64,000 nucleotides of DNA from Murimonas intestini (lineage in GTDB: Bacteria > Bacillota > Clostridia > Lachnospirales > Lachnospiraceae). A program made the position numbers and the translations under genes. Where the stretch lies: positions 372,001 through 436,000 of the forward strand of contig NZ_JANKBI010000001.1 in NCBI RefSeq assembly GCF_024622195.1, given 5' to 3'. Within the stretch, counting starts at the first letter, position 1. The number at the start of each line of letters is the position of its first letter. The notes beneath the pieces were generated by a model. The model searched no databases. It saw nothing but the letters and a program-made list of their open reading frames with translations, and had not been told where the DNA came from. Positions 27,690 to 34,214 of the stretch are shown here, piece after piece.

Positions 27690-28223
27690 CTACACATAAA
27701 ATATCATTCCGAACCATGTCACCGTCTGACTATCATAAAAAAAATCTATCCCGCACTTTTCAGCGGATTCTGTCACAAGTATTCCGTAGCTTTCAATACA
27801 TGGGAGCATTCTGTCAGGATGCCTGCACGGTCCGCCGGGATATGTACACGCTTCACATATACTGCAGGATTCTGAAGATAATGCCAGACACCGGGCACCT
27901 GCGCCTTCCATCTCACAGAGCACCCCTCTCATCACTTCCTCATGTCCCTTTCTTGTAAGGAGTGTCTCCTCCAGCATTGCACTGTCACTCACCTCGGCAA
28001 GTGTAGTAAAAATAAGCACCTTATCATATGCAAGGCATCTCTTCCTACACTCGTCAACCTCCCCGACAGCTGGCGGGCAGGACCATGACTTTCCATAGCG
28101 CCCGCACTGGCTCCGGCATATATAACGTACCCTGTCTGAAAAAAGAATTTCTTCAGGGTCTAAAAATCCATACTGGCAGACCGGAAAGCCTGCCAGTATC
28201 TCTTCGATCTCATCTTGATACAT
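27690..28223 (-). CDS. DUF2284 cysteine-rich metal-binding protein
   Basis: The protein of about 177 residues carries the DUF2284 cysteine pattern: CRSQCGRYGKSWSCPPAVG, CSICEACTYPGGPCRHP and a late single CGIDFF. These cysteines should hold metal or Fe-S clusters. Function unknown. The start is taken as ATG 28223 (AGGA close upstream), which gives the family's usual length; the frame is open to 28286 inside the permease gene. It is the last gene of the importer operon with a 28-base gap, so it may act on the imported compound. Confidence 0.8.
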   Translation of the reverse strand: MYQDEIEEILAGFPVCQYGFLDPEEILFSDRVRYICRSQCGRYGKSWSCPPAVGEVDECRKRCLAYDKVLIFTTLAEVSDSAMLEETLLTRKGHEEVMRGVLCEMEGAGARCLALSSESCSICEACTYPGGPCRHPDRMLPCIESYGILVTESAEKCGIDFFYDSQTVTWFGMIFYV

Positions 28224-28251
28224 ACTTCCTGGAATCCCTTTCCTGCATTTT

Positions 28252-28893
28252 TCACGGACGCTTCTTCCCTCCATGAAGCCTTTCATTAATTTTCTTCACT
28301 GCATAATTGAGTATGGCGTTGGCTACCAGCACAAGTAAGACGGACAGCACTGTCCCCCAAAGTATCTTTACAGTATTCTGTGTCCTCATTCCGTCAAAAA
28401 GGATAGACCCCAGGCCGCCGGCCCCGATCGTAGCCCCTATAGTGGCAATCCCTATCGTAGAAATGATCGCGATCTGTATGGAGGCCACCATGGAATCCAG
28501 CGCCAGAGGGAACTGTACTCTGGCAAATATCTGCCAGCGGCTCATTCCCATGCCCGCTGCCGCCTCCAGTACTGCCCTGTCCACCATTGACAGCCCTTCT
28601 GTAAAACCTCTGACAAGGATATACTGGTTATAAACCACCAGCACTATCACAGCTGTCTTTGCTCCAAGCCCTGACAGAGGTATAAGTATTGCAAAAAGCG
28701 CAAGGCTTGGTATGGAGTAAATAACATTGCACACCTGCAGCACTGCCTTTGAGATCCTTTTAGAATCCTTTATCACCAGCGTGACAGCCATCGCTATCAC
28801 AATAGAGATAACCAGGGTCAGGCCAACGATCTGGATATGTTCCAGAAGTGCCTTTGTCAGCTTTGCATGGTATTTTATGAAATATTCTATCAT
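28252..28893 (-). CDS. OpuC-type ABC importer permease (second copy)
   Basis: The 213-residue membrane protein has about six helices. The coupling region EAAAGMGMSRWQIFARVQFP is typical of glycine betaine/carnitine/choline-type permeases, followed by IGATIGAGGLGSILFDGM. It overlaps the ATPase gene by four bases. The pair with the permease at 31560 makes the OpuCB/OpuCD-like channel. The substrate cannot be read from the permease. Confidence 0.9.
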   Translation of the reverse strand: MIEYFIKYHAKLTKALLEHIQIVGLTLVISIVIAMAVTLVIKDSKRISKAVLQVCNVIYSIPSLALFAILIPLSGLGAKTAVIVLVVYNQYILVRGFTEGLSMVDRAVLEAAAGMGMSRWQIFARVQFPLALDSMVASIQIAIISTIGIATIGATIGAGGLGSILFDGMRTQNTVKILWGTVLSVLLVLVANAILNYAVKKINERLHGGKKRP

Positions 28894-29678
28894 CTCTGTT
28901 CTCCCGGACCCATTCCTCTTTCCAGCGCAAATGCAAATCCCTGCCTGAAAGAATCCATGAGCTGCTTCACGTAATCATCCGCCGGATTCTTTAAAATCTC
29001 ACTGGGCGTATCAAACTGCCTGATACTGCCCTTGTCCATGACCATGACCCTCGTCCCCAGCTTGAGCGCTTCCAGAATATCATGTGTCACAAAAAGAAAT
29101 GTTTTCCTGCTTTTCTGATGTATATTTATAAGCTCATCCTGAAGCACTGTCCTGTTAATGGCATCGATCGCCCCGAAAGGCTCATCCAGCAGCATCAGCT
29201 TGGGATCAGCCGCCAGAGCCCTGGCAAGGCCGATCCTCTGCTGCTGTCCCCCTGAAAGCTGGGACGGATATCTGTCCCTGAATTCATCTGGGGCTAAGTT
29301 TACCATTTCCAGCAGTTCATCCACCCTGGCATCAATCTTATCTTTGCTCCATCCCAGAATTTTGGGGACAGTGGCAATATTATGCCTGACTGTCATATGC
29401 GGAAACAGCCCGATCTGCTGTATGACATAGCCGATCTGCCTCCTCAGTTCTACCGGGTATGTACTGCTTATATCTTTATCAAATACTTTTATACTGCCCG
29501 CGCTTGGGCGGATCAGACTGTTTACCATTCTCAGCAGAGTTGTCTTGCCGCATCCTGAAGTCCCCAGGATCGTGACAAGCTCACCCTCCTCTATGCTGAA
29601 ACTCACATCCTCCACAGCATCGCTGGCAGCATCCTCAAAACGTTTGCTGACATGTATGAATTCTACAGCTGTACTCAT
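28890..29678 (-). CDS. OpuC-type ABC importer ATPase lacking CBS domains
   Basis: The 262-residue ATPase has Walker A GTSGCGKTT, the Q-loop region IGYVIQQIGLFPHMT, signature LSGGQQQR and Walker B LMLLDEPFGAID. Osmoregulatory OpuA/OpuC ATPases carry C-terminal tandem CBS domains that sense ionic strength. This protein ends soon after the ABC domain, so control by osmolarity is less likely. The gene lies three bases after the Fe-S protein gene and overlaps the permease gene. Confidence 0.92.
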   Translation of the reverse strand: MSTAVEFIHVSKRFEDAASDAVEDVSFSIEEGELVTILGTSGCGKTTLLRMVNSLIRPSAGSIKVFDKDISSTYPVELRRQIGYVIQQIGLFPHMTVRHNIATVPKILGWSKDKIDARVDELLEMVNLAPDEFRDRYPSQLSGGQQQRIGLARALAADPKLMLLDEPFGAIDAINRTVLQDELINIHQKSRKTFLFVTHDILEALKLGTRVMVMDKGSIRQFDTPSEILKNPADDYVKQLMDSFRQGFAFALERGMGPGEQR

Positions 29679-29681
29679 CTG

Positions 29682-30647
29682 TTATTTCTCCTGTATCTTT
29701 TCTAGTTTCAAAGCGCCCGCGGGGCAGCCTGTCACACACAGGCCGCAGCCTGCGCACAAATCTGCATTCGCCATGCGCACATTCTGTCTTTTGCCGCTGT
29801 CCTTAGTCTGATCCTTTTTTAATTCAAATACATGAAAATGGCAGCGGCGCAGACAGGACCTGCAGCCAATGCATCTGTCTTCATCAAGCACAGCCCTGTA
29901 ATGGACCCTCGGCCACGTCCCCTGGCTTTCCAGAGCACTTGCAGCCCTGAAAAGATAACAGCAGTCAGTGCAGCAGCTGCAGACGCCTCCGGGATTGACC
30001 GTATGCATCAGCCCCGCTTTATCAGCATCTATCACCACCTGCTTAGCTTCCTGCTTTGTGATCTTTTTTGCAAGGCCTCTTTTTACAAAAGAGTTGGGAG
30101 CTGTTCTGTAAGTGATGCAGGTGGAGACCGGCTTACCGCAGGCGCCCTTTAACATCCTGCAGTCACACAGCGCCAGATAGGGCTGTTCTTCTTTATTTTC
30201 TATAAATTCCAGCGTATCCTCCAGAGGAAGGACCTCATCGGCTGTCGGTCTCTCCTCCCGGCTGCTCTTCAGCCCGTTTAAATAAGCTGCAAAATACCAG
30301 CTATCCAGCTCATCTCTCTTTTCCCGGGACAGCTTCCTGTATTCAGCCGCTTCATCCGTGGCAAAAATATCAAGCCTCCCGTAAAAAGATCCCCTGCAGT
30401 ATCCGCCGTCAGACTTATTGAGCACACCTCTTTTGAAAGCTTCTTCAATAAAATGAAGGGCACCGCCTTCATCTGCGGCCACGCCCCCGCCGCACAGCAG
30501 GCGGGCGAGTTCATCTGCCGTCAGTTCTTCTGTCTCCGGCCAGCAGCAGAGCATCTCCTGCTCCTTTTTTGTCAGCATCACATCCAGAATATCTCTGCCC
30601 TCCCGGGGCACACAAAAACATTCAATTATTTTTTCATAGGGAGTCAT
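29682..30647 (-). CDS. Multi-cluster 4Fe-4S protein within the ABC importer operon
   Basis: A 321-residue protein with an N-terminal helical, winged-helix-like part (about 1-150). A cysteine pattern at 161, 163, 170 and 177 follows, then CSCCTDCC at 223-230, and finally two ferredoxin motifs, CIGCRSCLRRC (259-269) and CAGCGLCVTGC (298-308). It could hold at least two 4Fe-4S clusters and serve as electron carrier or reductase part; no partner enzyme is visible. Start ATG 30647 overlaps the binding-protein stop by 14 bases; the ribosome site is weak. Its place between transporter genes is unusual. Confidence 0.82.
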   Translation of the reverse strand: MTPYEKIIECFCVPREGRDILDVMLTKKEQEMLCCWPETEELTADELARLLCGGGVAADEGGALHFIEEAFKRGVLNKSDGGYCRGSFYGRLDIFATDEAAEYRKLSREKRDELDSWYFAAYLNGLKSSREERPTADEVLPLEDTLEFIENKEEQPYLALCDCRMLKGACGKPVSTCITYRTAPNSFVKRGLAKKITKQEAKQVVIDADKAGLMHTVNPGGVCSCCTDCCYLFRAASALESQGTWPRVHYRAVLDEDRCIGCRSCLRRCHFHVFELKKDQTKDSGKRQNVRMANADLCAGCGLCVTGCPAGALKLEKIQEK

Positions 30648-31521
30648 AAAATTCTTTTGCAACCTCATCGTATTCTTTCTTATCCAGATCCACCTCTGCA
30701 TTCAGCTTTGACATAGTCTGTGTATCCAGGCTCCCGCTGATCTTATTGATGGCTGCAGCCGCCTCCGGATACTTACTGGCCGTCTCCTCACGCATAACAG
30801 GAATGACATTATACGGAGGCCAGACCTGCCTGTCATCCTCAAGCAGTGTGAATTCATCCTGAGACAGCTGTGCGTCTGTGGTGTAAGCCGGCACACAGTC
30901 AACTTCATCACTGGACATGATCTCATACTTCAGCGCATTGTCAAAAGCATTCTCAGACTTAAAATCAAATTTTCCGTATACTTCCTCAAGGGCAGGCAGG
31001 CCGTCTTCCCTCTCCATAAAGTCGGATGTGCTTCCAAAGCGGATGTCTGCCGCCTTTTCCTGCAGATCTGATATGGTCCTGATACCATATTTATCAGCAG
31101 CCTCCGTCCGGATCACCAGCCCGTTTCCGTCATTTGCCTCACACAAGTCCAGCACATCCAGCTTATACTGCTCTTTATATTTGTCCTTTACCTCATCATA
31201 GACCTTCTGAGGGTCTGTTATCAGTTCTTCCCCCAGAATGGTCAAGAGGGCTGTTCCCGTATATTCCGGATATACGTCTATTTCCCCGTTTACTATAGAT
31301 GTATGGATCACAGCATTGGATATCTCAAATTTTCTGTCTACTGCAAATCCTGCATCTTCCAGCGCCAGAGCATAGAGCTCGCTTAAGATCAGGTTTTCCG
31401 TAAATCCCTTGGAGCCCACCACGATTTTATCACCGCCGCTCTTCTGGCAGCCGGCAGCACCTGCGCCTAATATAGCCGCTGCTGCTGTCAGACATATTAT
31501 CTGTCTCATTCGTCTTTTCAT
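30634..31521 (-). CDS. OpuC/ProX-type substrate-binding lipoprotein
   Basis: The 295-residue lipoprotein has a basic start, a hydrophobic core and the lipobox LGAGAAGC with cysteine 25. The binding domain has IVVGSKGFTENLILSELYAL, GEIDVYPEYTGTALLTILGE and VDCVPAYTTDAQLSQDEF, typical of quaternary-amine (betaine, choline, carnitine) and ergothioneine receptors. The ATG follows AAAGGA at spacing 7. The ligand is not identifiable by eye. Confidence 0.9.
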   Translation of the reverse strand: MKRRMRQIICLTAAAAILGAGAAGCQKSGGDKIVVGSKGFTENLILSELYALALEDAGFAVDRKFEISNAVIHTSIVNGEIDVYPEYTGTALLTILGEELITDPQKVYDEVKDKYKEQYKLDVLDLCEANDGNGLVIRTEAADKYGIRTISDLQEKAADIRFGSTSDFMEREDGLPALEEVYGKFDFKSENAFDNALKYEIMSSDEVDCVPAYTTDAQLSQDEFTLLEDDRQVWPPYNVIPVMREETASKYPEAAAAINKISGSLDTQTMSKLNAEVDLDKKEYDEVAKEFYDSL

Positions 31522-31559
31522 TATTAATTCCTTTCCAGCGTGTTTTCACGTTACTGTTT

Positions 31560-32192
31560 TTATGCCCTGTATCTGAGTACCTTCTTCTGAGCGCTGCCCA
31601 GCAGCAGGTTGCATACGATGGTCAGGACTGCCACCGATACTCCTCCTATCAGCAGATACTCTGTCTTCATCATGCTGATCCCATTGTAGATCAGCACACC
31701 CAGCCCTCCGCTGCCGATATATGCCGCGAGCGTAGCGCTAGCGATGATCTCGGAAGCGGCAGTTTTGATCCCTGTCATGATATATGGAAATGCAAGAGGA
31801 AGTTTTACTTTCAAAAATACTGTCCTCTCATCCATACCCATGGCCCTGGCTACCTCTACCATAAAATCCTCCACCTGCCTAAAGCCCAGGGCTGTATTGA
31901 TCAGCACAGGCGGTATGGCCAGCACAGTCAGCGCTACAAGCGCTGGCTTCATCCCGATCCCCATCACAGGGATCAGCAGTACAAGTATGGCAAGGCTGGG
32001 GATGATCCGCAGCGTACTGAACACAGTCGTTATAAAACGGCTGGCCTTCTTTGAACGCGTTGTCAGGATGCCGAACGGAACCCCGATCACTACAGCGAGC
32101 GTTACTGATATAAAGCTCAGCAGAAGGTGCTGCCCCACCATTCCCAGATAATCCTGCATATGGCTGCTGAAATAATTAATGTATGGCTGCAT
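31560..32192 (-). CDS. OpuC-type ABC importer permease (first copy)
   Basis: A 210-residue membrane protein with about five or six helices. The coupling region is VARAMGMDERTVFLKVKLPL, and AYIGSGGLGVLIYNGISMM follows. The start at 32192 has AAGGAG at spacing 5-6. The frame is open to 32267, but that extension has no ribosome site. It is the first gene of the importer operon. Confidence 0.9.
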   Translation of the reverse strand: MQPYINYFSSHMQDYLGMVGQHLLLSFISVTLAVVIGVPFGILTTRSKKASRFITTVFSTLRIIPSLAILVLLIPVMGIGMKPALVALTVLAIPPVLINTALGFRQVEDFMVEVARAMGMDERTVFLKVKLPLAFPYIMTGIKTAASEIIASATLAAYIGSGGLGVLIYNGISMMKTEYLLIGGVSVAVLTIVCNLLLGSAQKKVLRYRA

Positions 32193-32275
32193 ATTTTCTC
32201 CTTGTCCAATCCATGCCTGCTGGTTTTGCAGAGCCAGTCCGTATGGATTTTTGCACCCTTTAATCATTTTCTTGC

Positions 32276-32300
32276 GGTCTGTGCAGTAAATGCACAGACC
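32276..32300. promoter_or_regulatory. Perfect 10-bp-arm palindrome in the importer leader
   Basis: GGTCTGTGCA, five bases, TGCACAGACC. On the minus strand it lies about 85 bases before the permease start and about 20 bases after a possible extended -10 box. There is no U-tract on either side, so it is not an intrinsic terminator. A repressor operator or a transcript-stabilising stem is possible. Confidence 0.6.
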
Positions 32301-32318
32301 TACTGATTAGTTACAGCT

Positions 32319-32327
32319 ATTCTAACA
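32319..32327 (-). promoter_or_regulatory. Possible extended -10 promoter for the ABC importer operon
   Basis: TGT followed by TAGAAT on the minus strand fits an extended -10. The -35 position is weak. It would place the transcript start just before the 10-bp palindrome. Confidence 0.3.
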
Positions 32328-32367
32328 TAGTTCGCCATGAAATGCCACAAAAAATGAAAACAAATGT

Positions 32368-32481
32368 TCAGCCATGCAGTCCTTTCGACTGCCTCTCCAT
32401 ATCTTCTACCACAATGTCATAGATCTCGCCCAGTGAGGCGCAGTATTCCAGCAGCTGTGTATCATATTTAAATTCAAGCAT
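32368..32481 (-). CDS. Small 37-residue acidic protein, unannotated family
   Basis: An ATG preceded by AAAGGAG at spacing 7 opens a frame of 37 codons ending in TGA. The peptide begins MLEFKYDTQLLEYCASLGEI and ends with IVVEDMERQSKGLHG. It is acidic and probably helical, with one cysteine. A TTGATA-17-TATAAT promoter lies 50-80 bases upstream on the same strand, which strongly supports expression. It precedes the ABC importer operon and I do not recognise a family. A regulatory small protein or leader function is possible. Confidence 0.65.
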   Translation of the reverse strand: MLEFKYDTQLLEYCASLGEIYDIVVEDMERQSKGLHG

Positions 32482-32531
32482 CTTTATTCTCCTTTCCTGA
32501 TATGCACGTTCTTTGGCATATTCATGTGGAT

Positions 32532-32560
32532 ATTATATACCAGTGGACAGATTGTATCAA
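32532..32560 (-). promoter_or_regulatory. Sigma-A promoter for the 37-aa gene and possibly the importer operon
   Basis: TTGATA, exactly 17 bases, then a perfect TATAAT on the minus strand. The small gene starts 50 bases downstream. No terminator separates that gene from the importer operon, so read-through is possible. Confidence 0.78.
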
Positions 32561-32597
32561 TCAGATATCTCTAAGGCCATTATTATTTTTTAGAATG

Positions 32598-32647
32598 AAA
32601 TATTGATTTTGCGAAATAATATAACAGGAATTGTCAAATCAATATTT
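32598..32647. promoter_or_regulatory. 12-bp inverted repeat upstream of desulfoferrodoxin
   Basis: Arms AAATATTGATTT and AAATCAATATTT match perfectly and are 26 bases apart. They flank TATAAC, a possible -10 element, on the plus strand. The right arm ends 23 bases before the desulfoferrodoxin ATG. It may be a regulator site for a redox-responsive gene. Confidence 0.45.
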
Positions 32648-32670
32648 TTTATAATTTGGAGGGATTGGAA

Positions 32671-33060
32671 ATGTCAGAAAAAGAACCAAAGTTTTATGCC
32701 TGCGGCAAATGCGGTGTGGTTATTGAAGAAATCCACGGCGGAAAAACAAGTTATTCCTGCGATGGTATTGAGCTTACAGAGCTTTCAGCCAATACATCAG
32801 AAGGCGCACACGAAAAACATCTCCCTGTAGTGGAACGGTCAGGAAACAAAGTAACTGTAAAGGTTGGAAGTGTATTCCATCCAATGTCAGAGGAACACAG
32901 CATCGAATGGATATATTTGAAAACTAAAAAAGGCTGCCAGAGAATTAACCTGAAATCCTCTGACGAGCCGGCTGCTGAATTTATCCTCACGGACGGAGAT
33001 GAACCGGAAGCAGCATATGCATACTGTAATCTTCACGGATTCTGGAAAACTGAGATCTGA
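32671..33060 (+). CDS. Desulfoferrodoxin / superoxide reductase
   Basis: The 129-residue protein reduces superoxide to peroxide without making oxygen, an anaerobe's defence. The catalytic iron ligands are all present: His50, His70 (FHP), His76 (EEH), Cys119 and His122 (YCNLHG). The N-terminal desulforedoxin part has Cys11, Cys14 and Cys30, but the usual adjacent CC pair is reduced to one cysteine followed by Asp, so the structural Fe(Cys)4 site may be altered or lost. Start ATG 32671 has GGAGG at spacing 8. It is one of the few plus-strand genes here. Confidence 0.92.
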   Translation: MSEKEPKFYACGKCGVVIEEIHGGKTSYSCDGIELTELSANTSEGAHEKHLPVVERSGNKVTVKVGSVFHPMSEEHSIEWIYLKTKKGCQRINLKSSDEPAAEFILTDGDEPEAAYAYCNLHGFWKTEI

Positions 33061-33131
33061 TACCAGATCCGGGCCAGCCGCTGCCAGGGCGGCGGGCCGG
33101 CCGGACTGCTCCGGGACTCAGACTGCCGGAT
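33061..33131. other. GC-rich convergent intergenic segment
   Basis: This gap between two convergent genes is far richer in G and C than its surroundings (GGCGGCGGGCCGGCCGG and neighbours) and can fold into strong stems. No U-run follows on either strand. It probably acts as a two-way barrier to transcription; no gene is visible. Confidence 0.4.
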
Positions 33132-33602
33132 TCAGTCATCCCCGTCTATTGAATTCAATATCTTTCTTATATCACCCGGCCTTACTCCTGAAAATATTTT
33201 ATCATCTATCTTCAGATTCGGAGCATTCCTGCATTGTTTCAGACAGTTTTTAGTGGTAAATGTAAAAAAACCTGCTCCCTTTCTGTTCCTTCTCGCCCTG
33301 ATCTCCTCCCTGAGAGCTTCTGCCAGCTCCCCGCTCTCCTTCTGAGAACACCGGGGCCCCACGCACAGGGTTATCTTATGTCTTTTAGCAGAATGCAGGC
33401 TTGGAAAATATTTCAGGATGCTTTTTATTACCACCTGTTTTATGCCCAGTTCATCTGCTATATATTTCTGTATATCTTCAGGAATACAGCCATACAGCTC
33501 CTGTATCTCACGCAGCAGCTCCACCAGCCTCTCCTGCTGATAATTTTCTTTGATATCGCCGTAACCGGCTACAATATCCTCCATCAACTGATCCTGGTCC
33601 AT
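33132..33602 (-). CDS. NuoE/HndA-like thioredoxin-fold [2Fe-2S] protein
   Basis: A 156-residue protein. An N-terminal helical region (QERLVELLREIQELYGCIPE) is followed by the 2Fe-2S ligands Cys80, Cys85, Cys120 and Cys124 in the C-x4-C and C-x3-C pattern of complex I subunit E and of hydrogenase/formate dehydrogenase diaphorase subunits. No NuoF or hydrogenase gene is adjacent, so it is an orphan and its electron partner must be elsewhere. AGGAGG precedes the ATG. Confidence 0.85.
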   Translation of the reverse strand: MDQDQLMEDIVAGYGDIKENYQQERLVELLREIQELYGCIPEDIQKYIADELGIKQVVIKSILKYFPSLHSAKRHKITLCVGPRCSQKESGELAEALREEIRARRNRKGAGFFTFTTKNCLKQCRNAPNLKIDDKIFSGVRPGDIRKILNSIDGDD

Positions 33603-33711
33603 CAGATCACTTCCTCCTGTTCCTGCAGCTAATCACTAGCTACCGCACTTTTATATATATTATTAGCTAAAAACCGCCATCATATTCCTGGGTGGATCTT
33701 CCGGACAATCT

Positions 33712-34149
33712 CTAGTTGCTGCAGCTCATAATTATTGTGGAGCCGGATCTGTGGAATCCTTGGGACAGGTAAAAGCCCTCTGTTCTCTTTCCCGGACAGG
33801 TAAGCAGATATATCCTTGTAACCCCCAGCTCCTTCAGCCTGTCTGTAAATGCCTGAAGCAGCCTGGGGCCGTATCCTTTCCCCTGGCAGCCGCTTCGAAT
33901 ACAGAATTCCTGGATCTGAAAATGTATCCCATTATAAAACTGTTCTTTCTGCCCCCAGATCATGCCGCAGACCTCCTCCCCATCCATGAGTGCAAGGCCC
34001 GAAAAAGTATTTGTCTCCATCATATCCTGGATCCGCCTTACAGCCTTCTCTTTCGTCCAGCTTTCATTCCAGGGAGCGCCGTTGAATACAGAGACATATA
34101 TCTCTGCATAATCTTCTGTGCGTTCCCGCACCATATCTCTAATATCCAT
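33712..34149 (-). CDS. GNAT-family N-acetyltransferase
   Basis: The 145-residue enzyme has the acetyl-CoA loop RSGCQGKGYGPRLLQAF at about 87-103 and a C-terminal YLSQGFHRSG. The substrate is unknown. ATG 34149 follows AGGGAAGA; a longer frame reaches 34182 without a better site. It lies 46 bases after the MATE gene and may be co-transcribed with it. Confidence 0.83.
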   Translation of the reverse strand: MDIRDMVRERTEDYAEIYVSVFNGAPWNESWTKEKAVRRIQDMMETNTFSGLALMDGEEVCGMIWGQKEQFYNGIHFQIQEFCIRSGCQGKGYGPRLLQAFTDRLKELGVTRIYLLTCPGKRTEGFYLSQGFHRSGSTIIMSCSN

Positions 34150-34187
34150 GAAATCTTCCCTTTCTGTTGCTATTTTGACCATTTTCT

Positions 34188-34214
34188 GTTACTGGTCACG
34201 GATTGAACAATAAC
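34188..34214. repeat. Dispersed palindromic element, copy B
   Basis: A 27-base element that starts GTTACTGGTCACGGA and ends GAACAATAAC. On the minus strand it supplies the last five codons (LLFNP) and the stop of the MATE gene. It is nearly identical to the copy at 43719. Confidence 0.55.

Noticed and set aside
32276..32300. Intrinsic terminator
   Set aside because: The stem is perfect but no U-run follows on either strand.
32193..32367. Known riboswitch in the importer leader
   Set aside because: I see a single simple hairpin and no conserved core of the guanidine, SAM, glycine or other classes I know.
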